Part shown: positions 34,531 to 42,177 of the stretch, one piece after another
Position numbering within the stretch: the first letter of the stretch is position 1
Layout of the letters: each line of letters begins with the position of its first letter
Assembly: GCA_016787085.1 (NCBI GenBank)
Contig: JAEUVJ010000048.1
Span: forward strand, 1 to 64,000
Length of the DNA: 64,000 bases
Source: Chitinophagaceae bacterium
GTDB lineage: Bacteria > Bacteroidota > Bacteroidia > Chitinophagales > Chitinophagaceae
Reading direction: 5' to 3'
Notes under the pieces: model-generated
What the model saw: only the letters and a program-made list of their open reading frames with translations
Told to the model about the DNA's origin: nothing
Databases searched by the model: none
Made by a program: the position numbers and the translations under genes

Positions 34531-34884
34531 TTATTTGGCTTTTGACGTGGCTATTACTTTGTTTATTACTTTCTGGATGGATTTTAATTTAGTCATCAGG
34601 ATGCTTACTTCCGGGTATCCGGCAGAATGCTGGCAGATCAGCAACCAGTATTCGGTTTCTTCTGCTTCTTTTGCAGCAATTTTAAATTTATGAATGAAAT
34701 CGGGTTTACTTTCGGAATTCTGCACCTCTCTCGCATTAGCGCCAATAGATGTTCCCGATTTCAGTAACTGACGTGCTATCACATATTTTCTCTTTTCTTC
34801 AAGGTTGCCACAGTATTTTACGATCTCAATCGCAAACTCAAGTGTAAGACTAACAATCAAATTATCTTTAGCAGTACTTTGCAT
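34531..34884 (-). CDS. Four-helix-bundle protein (S23/IVP family)
   Basis: 117 residues. The family pattern is clear: NLIVSLTLEFAIEIVKYC, KYVIARQLLKSGTSIGANAREVQNSESKPDF, FKIAAKEAEETEYWLLIC. These proteins share a fold with the accessory variability determinant of diversity-generating retroelements and were first found in 23S rRNA intervening sequences, but stand-alone copies have no known role. No reverse transcriptase, template repeat or rRNA is nearby. The gene is bordered on both sides by GCCGAT-type words in opposite orientation and lies between tsaD and an ABC permease gene. A second family member occurs at 63101. Confidence 0.88.
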   Translation of the reverse strand: MQSTAKDNLIVSLTLEFAIEIVKYCGNLEEKRKYVIARQLLKSGTSIGANAREVQNSESKPDFIHKFKIAAKEAEETEYWLLICQHSAGYPEVSILMTKLKSIQKVINKVIATSKAK

Positions 34885-34930
34885 GAAAGTTTATTTGTGA
34901 AATAAATAACTGCGGGAGTCATGCCCATCT

Positions 34931-34961
34931 TCACATCGGCAAATCTACGAATCGGCCGATT
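34931..34961. repeat. GCCGAT-word repeat, right of the first four-helix-bundle gene
   Basis: CACATCGGC and AATCGGCCGATT; read on the minus strand this is GGCCGATT ... TGCCGATGTG, inverted relative to 34497-34530. It overlaps the stop codon of the permease gene. Confidence 0.5.
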
Positions 34962-36213
34962 ATTTACTTCGTATCGCTTCTACCGGGTCCATCTTTGCGG
35001 CTTTGATCGCTGGAACTATACCGGCAACGACGCCTACGAAAAGACAGATCAGGAAAGTCCATGCCATATTAGTGATGGAGATATATACAGGAAAATTCAA
35101 AGCGCCGCTTAGTATCTGTGTAAGAAGGAAGACCAATGTCAGCCCGATCAGGCCGCCGATAAAACATAAGAAAGCTGATTCCAGGAGAAATTCGCTCAGG
35201 ATCACTCTTCGCTTGGCGCCCAATGCTTTTTTCAATCCTATCTGCGGTGTTCGTTCACGAACGGTAACGAACATGATGTTGGCAACCCCAAACAAACCTA
35301 CTATCAGGCTGATGCCGCCGATCACGGCGCCACCGATATTCAGGCCTACAAATGCTTCACTGATCGCATCGCTGAAATCGTTTACATCGTTCAGAGAGAA
35401 ATCAGCATCTTTTGTCGGGCTCAGGCGATGAATGGACCGCATGGTTCCCATCAGGTCATCTTTCAGTTCTTTGCTTGTTACATTATCCTGTCCTTGTACC
35501 ATGATCACCGGGTCCGAACGAAGTTCATTCATCATGGTACGGGCAAAGCGGTAAGGTACCACGATGCTCTGATCAAAATTCCAGCCCCCGATCATTTGCT
35601 GCCCCTGTTTTTTGATAACGCCAAGTATATACAGCTTCTTTCCCCGGACAGTTATCTCTTTGCCTGGGGCTACTTCTGCCGCACCGATCAGTTTTTCTGC
35701 AACTTCATTACCGATCACGACCGAATTGGTACCCCGGTTAAAATCTGCATCGGACATGTAACGGCCAAAACTGATATCAAAGGGTTGTATATTCTCAAAG
35801 TCATCGCTGATACCATAGATATTGATATTGGAAAGTATGTTGCCCGCAAATTCTACGTTGTCCTGCCGGTTGATAGCAAATGCCGTGTATCTGGCTGTCT
35901 TTGTTCTTTCTTTGATATGCCTGATCTCATCGTATTTCGGGGAAGGACGCTTCACATATTTCCACCAGGGATAATCGGGACCGCCGCCGGCGTATTCCCA
36001 TTTGTCAATATAAATGGTATTGGTACCAAGCGATTTGATCTCGTTCTGGATGTTATGTTCAAGACTATTGACCGTAGCCAGTACACCGATGATGCAGAAG
36101 ATGCCGATCGTAATGCCGAACAGGGAAAGGAAGGTGCGGAGTTTGTTCTTCCACAACTCCTGCATGGCCATTTTGAAACTGCTGCTGATAATCTCTATCG
36201 TACGGCGGATCAT
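34960..36213 (-). CDS. ABC transporter permease, MacB/FtsX type
   Basis: 417 residues. The first membrane helix (LRTFLSLFGITIGIFCIIGVL) is followed by a MacB-type periplasmic domain (about 50-285) and three C-terminal helices (GGAVIGGISLIVGLFGVANI; FLCFIGGLIGLTLVFLL; WTFLICLFVGVVAGIVPA), then the coupling-like end AAKMDPVEAIRSK. VRERTPQIGLKKALGAKRR is the conserved FtsX loop. These permeases work with an ATPase partner to export or to drive periplasmic proteins by mechanotransmission. No ATPase gene is adjacent, so its partner must be encoded elsewhere. Confidence 0.88.
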   Translation of the reverse strand: MIRRTIEIISSSFKMAMQELWKNKLRTFLSLFGITIGIFCIIGVLATVNSLEHNIQNEIKSLGTNTIYIDKWEYAGGGPDYPWWKYVKRPSPKYDEIRHIKERTKTARYTAFAINRQDNVEFAGNILSNINIYGISDDFENIQPFDISFGRYMSDADFNRGTNSVVIGNEVAEKLIGAAEVAPGKEITVRGKKLYILGVIKKQGQQMIGGWNFDQSIVVPYRFARTMMNELRSDPVIMVQGQDNVTSKELKDDLMGTMRSIHRLSPTKDADFSLNDVNDFSDAISEAFVGLNIGGAVIGGISLIVGLFGVANIMFVTVRERTPQIGLKKALGAKRRVILSEFLLESAFLCFIGGLIGLTLVFLLTQILSGALNFPVYISITNMAWTFLICLFVGVVAGIVPAIKAAKMDPVEAIRSK

Positions 36214-36231
36214 GGGGCAAAGGTAGGAAGT

Positions 36232-36276
36232 CGGAGAGAGTTAAGAGTTATGAATTTAGAGTTATGAGTTAGGAGC
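36232..36276. repeat. GAGTTATGA short-word repeat
   Basis: AGAGTTAAGAGTTATGAATT and AGAGTTATGAGTTAGGAG: four imperfect units of GAGTTATGA type between the permease start and the flavin-oxidase stop. A shorter example is at 18014-18030. Confidence 0.5.
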
Positions 36277-36321
36277 CGGCCAGGTATTATTTTTGATGGC
36301 CTTCATACTCCTGCTCCCGGC

Positions 36322-36879
36322 TCAGGCCTCTTTTAGTCCCAGGTCAGTGGGTAGTCCGTCCAGGCTTTTCAGGTTATTCTGCTGTACATATTCGTACAAG
36401 CCGTCGGCGCCTTTCTTTTCCGCCCATTCAAAATGGATATCCCGGTCACCAATGAAATCGTATAATGGCACACCAAAACCGCAGGATGTCTGCACGAGAT
36501 CAATATCGGCAACTATGAGCTGTCTTGTACTTGGGTAAATTTTGAAATGCGGGGCATATTCGTCCCATTCATCCGTGCCGGGAAGAACAGTAAAGCCTTT
36601 TCCATATAGCCGCAGGATATTCGGCGCCCCTTCAAAGGAACAGAACATGATCGTGATGCGACCGTTCTCCCTGGTATGCGCCGATGTTTCATTGCCGCTG
36701 CTGATCAGGTCCATATAAGCCACTTTGGTTTCTGACAATACGTTGAAACAATCCAAACCTTTTGGTGAAAGGTTCACCCTGCCGTCGGCGCTGAGCGGTG
36801 CAGTAGCGACAAAAAAGATGTGCTGCTTTTCGATGAACTCTTTATGTGCAGGTTTGATGGAATCGTGGAATTTGCCCAT
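36322..36879 (-). CDS. Pyridoxamine 5'-phosphate oxidase-family flavoprotein
   Basis: 185 residues. The split-barrel flavin fold is supported by FIEKQHIFFVATAPLSADGRVNLSPKG, FNVLSETKVAYMDLISSGNETSAH, and RITIMFCSFEGAPNILRLYG. The type is the general-stress/heme-utilisation-like group rather than the PNPO enzyme, since the PLP-binding C-terminus is missing. Substrate is unknown; FMN or F420-like binding is family knowledge. It lies alone on the minus strand. Confidence 0.82.
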   Translation of the reverse strand: MGKFHDSIKPAHKEFIEKQHIFFVATAPLSADGRVNLSPKGLDCFNVLSETKVAYMDLISSGNETSAHTRENGRITIMFCSFEGAPNILRLYGKGFTVLPGTDEWDEYAPHFKIYPSTRQLIVADIDLVQTSCGFGVPLYDFIGDRDIHFEWAEKKGADGLYEYVQQNNLKSLDGLPTDLGLKEA

Positions 36880-36964
36880 GGGATATTTATTGAACAGTAA
36901 AATTAAGCAGGATTATTTAGGACCACTCTTATGATCGGGGCAGGTGGTGGATCAGCAGGGTATT

Positions 36965-37060
36965 GGCCACAGATGGCCGCAGAGATAAAGAGTTGCACAG
37001 AGCGCCTGCAGGTAGTGACCATCTCTGAGGCCCTCTGTTCCTCACCGGTTCTCTGTGGCC
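36965..37060. repeat. Inverted repeat of CACAGA/CTCTGTGG words
   Basis: GGCCACAGATGGCCGCAGAG and GCACAGAG on the left face CATCTCTGAGGCCCTCTG and TTCTCTGTGGCC on the right, giving an imperfect hairpin about 95 bp long between two minus-strand genes. Confidence 0.6.
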
Positions 37061-37101
37061 TTCATTTTACAATATGAAAATTTATAACTGTAAAGAAACA
37101 G

Positions 37102-37962
37102 CTAGATCCTTACCGCCGTCACCAGCGGCTCCGGTTCGTGTATACTTAACGAAACGGCTTTATCATCCTTTATTTTAAAAATGATGTTTACGGAAGGGGC
37201 GCCTGCCGGGGAAAAACTGTGTTCTTCCACTTTGTTCAGTTTTCGCGGAGACGATCCTTTGCGGCCTACCTGTAAAAAACCCAGGCGGTGCTGATCTACC
37301 ACGAATATCTCGTCTTCGCCATCGCCGAAACGGTATTCGCCGAGGAGTTTTTTCTTTTCATCATCGGTTATGTCAAGGCTCTTTGGTTTCATGTCAGCAT
37401 TGCCGAGGCTTTCGAGGTAGCTGATCACTTTATTGACATTGGCTTTGTCCTCTGTTGTAATATTCTTATCGCCGAGCCTGTTCTTTGCATGCTGCAGCAG
37501 CGTGATGCCATGCGGGCCGTTATGGCTTTGAATGCCCGGCACGGTCTCAATGATCTCCTGCACACTTTTCAGCATACCCATCATAGCGAAGGTGAAAATA
37601 TCCGGCCGGGCCCCGTGGCTCATCAGTAGCTCGGCAATATCCCGCCGTCCTACATGTGATGCAGCGCCAAGTGCCGTTTCCCAGTCGCCGAAACCCCAGT
37701 CCCACGAAGCGCCGGCGAGTTCGGGACGTTTGCCGACCAGCTCTTTTACTTTATCCATGTTCCCATGCGCAGCGCCAACAATACCGCTCACCATCTCATC
37801 ATCCATGCTTGGGTAGCGGTAGAACAGCGACCCACCGGTAGCAGTGCTTCCGCTTTTATAAACCATGTTATCCTGTGCGGATGAAAAATTAAACGTTGTA
37901 ATGCCGATCAGGCCAAAAGCGGAGCTTTTGATAAAACGGCGGCGTTGCAGCAGGTTATTCAT
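37102..37962 (-). CDS. Tat-exported ankyrin-repeat protein
   Basis: 286 residues. RRRFIKSSAFGLIGITTF is a twin-arginine signal. Three ankyrin-like units follow: DEMVSGIVGAAHGNMDKVKEL, WETALGAASHVGRRDIAELLMSHGARPD and FTFAMMGMLKSVQEIIET. A C-terminal beta-rich part (LLGEYRFGDGEDEIFVVDQH, LGFLQVGRKGSSPRKL) resembles the DUF3471-like add-on found after beta-lactamase domains. Tat export implies folding or cofactor binding in the cytoplasm. Function unknown. A long gene-poor region lies upstream. Confidence 0.78.
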   Translation of the reverse strand: MNNLLQRRRFIKSSAFGLIGITTFNFSSAQDNMVYKSGSTATGGSLFYRYPSMDDEMVSGIVGAAHGNMDKVKELVGKRPELAGASWDWGFGDWETALGAASHVGRRDIAELLMSHGARPDIFTFAMMGMLKSVQEIIETVPGIQSHNGPHGITLLQHAKNRLGDKNITTEDKANVNKVISYLESLGNADMKPKSLDITDDEKKKLLGEYRFGDGEDEIFVVDQHRLGFLQVGRKGSSPRKLNKVEEHSFSPAGAPSVNIIFKIKDDKAVSLSIHEPEPLVTAVRI

Positions 37963-38640
37963 ACCGGTAATGTTTTAAGGTGATGCTATTAATTTACTGA
38001 AATGGCCGGGCCTGACCCGGAAGTTTGCGATGACTGGTTGTATTTGGGTATTGGTGGCAAATGAATTAGTTGTTAATGGGCTGCTTTGCTGTCCTGAGCG
38101 AAGCCGAAGGATGATCGCCTGTTGTGCCTGCCCCGACATGTTATTCGGAGTTACTCACTTCAGCGTCCGGTATTTCTATTGAGCCTTTGGGAAATGACTT
38201 TTCGATGTGATACTGTTATGTCCCATAGGGACATCTGGTAGGTAACTACCAGGCTTAACCGGAAACCGGCGTCCCGGAGGGACGCTTTGTGCAGTAAGCA
38301 GAAGACCATAAACACGGAGCACCAAACGTCCCTACGGGACGTGACAGCACTTCTGTAGCGGTTGTTACCCATGAAATGTGCCGATGGCACAACGGGGATA
38401 ATATCGGAATGAAGCGTATACTTATTGATCTTACTATTGAAGAGTAACGCCGGATTCACTCTTTACACAAAGGCAGGGTTGAGAGGCCTCGGCTATGAAG
38501 ATATAAGGTTGGAAGACTCAGCAGGGAAGAGGAAGAAATAGCGCCGAGCTCTCACAACACATAAGGCCCGGGGACTGGCTACAAACTAAAAAAATGTTCT
38601 GTGAGAAACGAGCAAGACCAGTAGGGAAACTGAATATGAT
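37963..38640. other. Gene-poor stretch with palindromes
   Basis: About 680 bases with no supported gene. A 7-3-7 palindrome cluster occupies 38218-38391. The right part, 38460-38640, has a purine-rich segment with GGCCTCGGCTATGAAGAT and TGTTCTGTGAGAAACG, which faintly recalls a group II intron end but shows no intron-encoded protein, so I make no call. Short open frames here read through the palindromes and are not credible. Confidence 0.6.
38218..38391. repeat. Cluster of five short perfect palindromes
   Basis: Perfect hairpins at 38218-38234 (ATGTCCC-ATA-GGGACAT), 38235-38252 (CTGGTAG-GTAA-CTACCAG), 38269-38285 (GCGTCCC-GGA-GGGACGC), 38326-38342 (ACGTCCC-TAC-GGGACGT) and 38377-38391 (TGTGCC-GAT-GGCACA). 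Three share the GTCCCnnnGGGAC core. This resembles REP/BIME-type clusters, but no REP-associated transposase gene is present here. Confidence 0.85.
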
Positions 38641-38644
38641 TTAT

Positions 38645-38920
38645 CTATAGTAAGTTGAGAACTTGTCTTTTTACATCTTCAGTAAACTTTTGGTACCCTC
38701 TTATTTGTGATATTCCCACTGAAATGTTAAGTCGTTTTCCATGTTTAAGATGTTTGTTATTTAGATACTCGGATTCATTATTAAAAATGATATAGCCATT
38801 TATGTCAAACAATGTTGCAGGGAAGTATCTTAAATTATTATACCATTTTCCATCTTCTCTATAAAGAGCATGTAAAGCTCCGGTTTTTACTATTGTATCA
38901 ATTTTTTTTGCTGTAATCAT
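38645..38920 (-). CDS. Small hypothetical protein, AT-rich
   Basis: 91 residues from the ATG at 38920 (MITAKKIDTIVKTGALHALY); a TTG at 38941 would add seven. The central part reads REDGKWYNNLRYFPATLFD and INGYIIFNNESEYLNNKHLK, then RLNISVGISQIRGYQKF. The wording, a G-A/P-L-H-x-L-Y-R start and a FD-x-NGYIIF strand, recalls a domain attached to HNH or restriction-type endonucleases, but I cannot name it. The gene and its neighbour (39006-39575) are more AT-rich than the rest of the window and may have been acquired together. Confidence 0.55.
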   Translation of the reverse strand: MITAKKIDTIVKTGALHALYREDGKWYNNLRYFPATLFDINGYIIFNNESEYLNNKHLKHGKRLNISVGISQIRGYQKFTEDVKRQVLNLL

Positions 38921-39005
38921 GATTAAGGAATTTTGTTTCAAGTATGAAAGTTGAATTTGTCATAGCAATAGAATACTATTAATGACTAGACAATGGTAGA
39001 ATTTA

Positions 39006-39575
39006 TCATTCTAACAAACATAACCTCTTATTCACTTCTCTCACACTGCAAAAATTTACATCCCATTTTTCTCTTGGTAGCAAGCCAAGCCATAAAATAT
39101 ACTTTTCTTGCTCTGGATGGCCCGGTGTATTTAGGCTTTCAACGATAGCCGCATATCCGGCTAAACCACCGCAATCTTCTGGAGGGCAGGCTCCACCTCC
39201 CTCGAGGCAATAAGGTCTTTCTATTTCTTCATCAACTATTTCTTCAAGTTTGATCCTGTGTTCCCATTTATCTCCAAAGTCATAGATGTATTTAAAATAG
39301 TTCAGTTTTATAAACGTATTCTTGACTTTTGCCCGTTTCGCATCTTTCGTAATATATTTCGGGTCATCATCACTTTCTTCATTTAATTCCGCATAACAAA
39401 GTTTATCCATAAATCCCTTTTCAGAAAACTGGAACAAGTGACGGTTTTCCCATCCGAAAGCAGCCTGTATTGCTAGATGAAATTTATAGAATGTATAGTT
39501 ATACGGTATAACAATTCTTCGCCAGATTTTAGGGCTACTTTGATTTATTTCGATTTTAAACTGAAATCCAGCCAT
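39006..39575 (-). CDS. Plasmid pRiA4b ORF-3-like protein
   Basis: 189 residues from the ATG at 39575 (MAGFQFKIEINQSSPKIWRRI); a longer frame to 39725 is unlikely. The PF07929 landmarks are all present: KIWRRIVIPYNYTFYKFHLA, the FGWENRHLFQF strand, FKYIYDFGDKWEHRIKLEEI and GGACPPEDCGGLAGY. The family is widespread on plasmids and islands and has no assigned function. AT-rich, beside an unknown small gene and palindromic repeats, which supports an acquired strip. Confidence 0.82.
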   Translation of the reverse strand: MAGFQFKIEINQSSPKIWRRIVIPYNYTFYKFHLAIQAAFGWENRHLFQFSEKGFMDKLCYAELNEESDDDPKYITKDAKRAKVKNTFIKLNYFKYIYDFGDKWEHRIKLEEIVDEEIERPYCLEGGGACPPEDCGGLAGYAAIVESLNTPGHPEQEKYILWLGLLPREKWDVNFCSVREVNKRLCLLE

Positions 39576-39760
39576 GTTGTCCTTATTTTCTCTATGCTTT
39601 GGAGTTTTCGTTTTACCAACGACATGAATTAAAGATACTTCAAAAGCTAAATCCCAGTTGCTACAATGCTGAATAGAATTACCGAACGTACAAGTGTGCG
39701 ACGCAACAGGCGAAGATAGTAGCAATCAGTTGACCAAATAAAAGCCCAGATTCCTTCTTC

Positions 39761-39788
39761 TTTGGAAGGATAAACAACCGTACCTTTG
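39761..39788 (+). promoter_or_regulatory. Bacteroidetes-type promoter of prfC
   Basis: TTTG at 39761-39764 and TACCTTTG at 39781-39788, 16 nt apart, fit the -33 TTTG / -7 TAnnTTTG pattern. Transcription would begin near 39794, leaving a leader of about 60 nt before the ATG at 39854. Confidence 0.6.
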
Positions 39789-39853
39789 CGCCTCAAAAAA
39801 AGCTGTGAATTTCGGGCTGCAAGCAGCAAGAATCCAGCATCCAGGATCAAGCA

Positions 39854-41449
39854 ATGAAATATCACAACGAAATACAACGCCGGCGCACCTTCGCCATCAT
39901 CAGCCACCCGGATGCGGGTAAGACCACGCTGACGGAAAAGTTCCTGCTGTTTGGCGGCGCCATACAGGTGGCCGGTGCGGTCAAGAGCAATAAGATCAAA
40001 AAATTTGCGACCTCCGACTTTATGGAGATCGAAAGACAAAGAGGTATCTCCGTGGCTACCTCTGTCATGAGTTTTGAATACAACAAAATTCTTATCAACC
40101 TGCTCGATACACCCGGTCACAAGGACTTTGCAGAAGATACCTACCGAACATTGACGGCGGTGGACAGCGTTATCCTTGTGGTTGATAGTGTGAACGGGGT
40201 AGAGGAACAGACAAGACGATTAATGGAAGTGTGCCGTATGCGGGATACACCGGTGATCGTTTTTATCAATAAGATGGACCGCGACGGCAAGAATCGTTTT
40301 GACCTGCTGGAAGAAATAGAAAAGGAATTATCCATCCATCTTCACCCGATGACATGGCCGATCAACAGTGGCAAGGAATTCAAAGGTGTGTATGACCTGC
40401 ACGATAAGGATCTTTTATTATTTACGGCCAACACCAGGGCAACAGATGAGGACAGCATTGCTATTACCAACCTGGCCGATGACATACTGGATCAGAAGCT
40501 GGGGGAGAAAGATGCAGCCCAGTTAAGGGAAGATGTGGAACTGGTAGATGGCGTGCACGGTGAACTGAAAGTGGAAGATTATCTCGCCGGGAAAGTGGCT
40601 CCGGTATTTTTTGGCAGCGCTATCAATAATTTCGGGGTAAAGGAAATGCTCGATACTTTTATCCGCATTGCCCCTACGCCCCGCAGCCGGGAAACTTCAG
40701 CAAGGAGGGTAGATGTGGAAGAGCCTAAGCTCAGCGGGTTTGTTTTTAAGATACATGCCAACCTTGATCCGAAGCATCGTGACCGTATCGCTTTCTTCCG
40801 GGTGTGTTCCGGCAGGTTTGAGCGCAACAAGTATTTTCATCATGTGCGGCTGAATAAGGATGTCCGGTTCAGCAACCCATATTCTTTCATGGCCCGTGAT
40901 AAAAGCATCATCGAAGATGCGTATGCGGGTGATGTAGTAGGTTTGTTCGATACCGGTAATTTCAAGATAGGCGATACGCTGACGGAAGGGGAGGATTTTT
41001 ATTTTACCGGTATTCCCTCTTTCTCGCCGGAAATTTTCAAGGAAGTGGTGAACAAGGACCCGATGAAGACCAAGCAACTGGAAAAAGGTTTGCTGCAATT
41101 AACGGATGAAGGCGTGGCGCAGTTGTTCACGCAGTTTGGTGGTAATAAAAAGATCATCGGTTGTGTAGGTGAACTTCAGTTCGAGGTGATACAGTACCGG
41201 TTGCTGCATGAATATGGCGCTTCGGTGGTGTTCAATACATTGCCATTTTATAAAGCCTGCTGGCTGACCAGCAACGATCCGAAAAAACTGCTGGATTTTT
41301 CACGCTTCAAGCAGGCCAATATTGCCGAAGATAAAGATGGGCATATGGTGTACCTGGCGCAAAGTGAATGGTTCCTGAATACCGAGCGGACGAATAACCC
41401 CGATATTGAGTTTCATTTTACGAGTGAGATACATAAGGAGACGGTATAG
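39854..41449 (+). CDS. prfC: Peptide chain release factor 3
   Basis: 531 residues, standard length. GTPase motifs: P-loop [19 protein letters not shown], switch region [35 protein letters not shown], and INKMDRDG. Domains II and III follow ([40 protein letters not shown]). RF3 is a GTPase that removes RF1 and RF2 from the ribosome after peptide release. The gene has its own promoter and lies between an AT-rich strip and interleaved palindromes. Confidence 0.97.
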   Translation: MKYHNEIQRRRTFAIISHPDAGKTTLTEKFLLFGGAIQVAGAVKSNKIKKFATSDFMEIERQRGISVATSVMSFEYNKILINLLDTPGHKDFAEDTYRTLTAVDSVILVVDSVNGVEEQTRRLMEVCRMRDTPVIVFINKMDRDGKNRFDLLEEIEKELSIHLHPMTWPINSGKEFKGVYDLHDKDLLLFTANTRATDEDSIAITNLADDILDQKLGEKDAAQLREDVELVDGVHGELKVEDYLAGKVAPVFFGSAINNFGVKEMLDTFIRIAPTPRSRETSARRVDVEEPKLSGFVFKIHANLDPKHRDRIAFFRVCSGRFERNKYFHHVRLNKDVRFSNPYSFMARDKSIIEDAYAGDVVGLFDTGNFKIGDTLTEGEDFYFTGIPSFSPEIFKEVVNKDPMKTKQLEKGLLQLTDEGVAQLFTQFGGNKKIIGCVGELQFEVIQYRLLHEYGASVVFNTLPFYKACWLTSNDPKKLLDFSRFKQANIAEDKDGHMVYLAQSEWFLNTERTNNPDIEFHFTSEIHKETV

Positions 41450-41465
41450 AGACGGGCCAATGGTC

Positions 41466-41640
41466 TAATGTCATCCCTTCGGGATTAAGACCAGTTCCTG
41501 TATGTCCAGGTTATATCAATATCACCCCTTCGGGGTTTATCATCCGGCCTTATTGGAAGTTATCAAAATTGATATCTTTTCGAGATTAAAATCCCGAAGG
41601 GATGACATTAATAAAGATCAAAACCCCGAAGGGGTGATAT
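41466..41640. repeat. Two interleaved inverted repeats with CCCTTCGGG cores
   Basis: Repeat A: 21 bp at 41466-41486 is the exact reverse complement of 41590-41610. Repeat B: 20 bp at 41519-41538 is the exact reverse complement of 41621-41640. The order is A, B, A', B', so the two long pairings cross. Each arm also folds on itself (ATCCC-TTC-GGGAT and ACCCC-TTC-GGGGT). The element lies between prfC and the acetyltransferase gene, and upstream starts of the latter run through it, giving a translated HPFGV-type artefact. Confidence 0.88.
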
Positions 41641-41651
41641 TAAAAAGGACA

Positions 41652-42173
41652 GTGAACGCAGTCACCAATCACATAATATTTGAAACAGAAAGATTGTTCA
41701 TCCGCCCATATACCATGGACGATCTGGATAATTTCTTCGGGCTGAACGGGGATGAAGAGGTGATGCGGTATATACGCCCTGCAAAGACAATGGAAGAGTG
41801 CAGGGAGTTTTTACAAACAATTATCGCAGCCTACACAGAGAGACCCGGCATTGGCCGGTGGGGTATGTTTGCCAAAGACCAAAATGAATTTATCGGTTCA
41901 TTTGCCGTTATACCTGTCGAGAAATCAGATAAGGTCCAGCTGGGTTATGCTTTGCTAAAAGAAAACTGGGGGAAGGGATATGCTTCAGAATCGGTGAAAG
42001 GAGGGATACAATACGCATTCGATACACTCGGCCTGAAGGAAATAGCGGGTATCACCTTCCCGGAAAATATTCCTTCTCAAAATGTATTACTGAAGAACGG
42101 TTTTGTATTTGACAGTATGATCACAGAGGATGGTAAGCCATTGCATCTGTACATGCTTCGCCGTTTGGCATAA
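41652..42173 (+). CDS. GNAT-family N-acetyltransferase (RimJ/RimL type)
   Basis: I place the start at GTG 41652 (VNAVTNHIIFETERLFIRPY), giving 173 residues, the usual RimL-like size. An upstream start at 41502 would translate the palindromic repeats and is unlikely. Motifs: ETERLFIRPYTMDDLDNFF, VMRYIRPAKTMEE, QLGYALLKENWGKGYASESV (acetyl-CoA binding; the usual RxxGxG/A becomes NWGKGYA), and GLKEIAGITFPENIPSQNVL. Acetyl acceptor unknown. It ends 4 nt from the stop of the convergent T9SS type B gene. Confidence 0.85.
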   Translation: MNAVTNHIIFETERLFIRPYTMDDLDNFFGLNGDEEVMRYIRPAKTMEECREFLQTIIAAYTERPGIGRWGMFAKDQNEFIGSFAVIPVEKSDKVQLGYALLKENWGKGYASESVKGGIQYAFDTLGLKEIAGITFPENIPSQNVLLKNGFVFDSMITEDGKPLHLYMLRRLA

Positions 42174-42177
42174 TAGA

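Noticed and set aside
34531..34884. Diversity-generating retroelement (Avd-like accessory gene)
   Set aside because: There is no reverse transcriptase and no template/variable repeat pair near either four-helix-bundle gene.
35428..36267. 279-codon plus-strand frame opposite the FtsX-type permease gene
   Set aside because: Antisense shadow; the minus strand encodes a complete MacB/FtsX protein.
38160..38459. Minus-strand frame of 99 codons
   Set aside because: It runs across five palindromes and has no protein-like composition.
38460..38640. Group II intron remnant
   Set aside because: Only weak resemblance of a short GTTCTGTGAG-like stretch; no domain V hairpin or reverse transcriptase could be recognised.
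41502..41651. N-terminal extension of the acetyltransferase gene (YHPFGVYHP...)
   Set aside because: It translates the CCCTTCGGG palindromes; family alignment supports a start near 41652.
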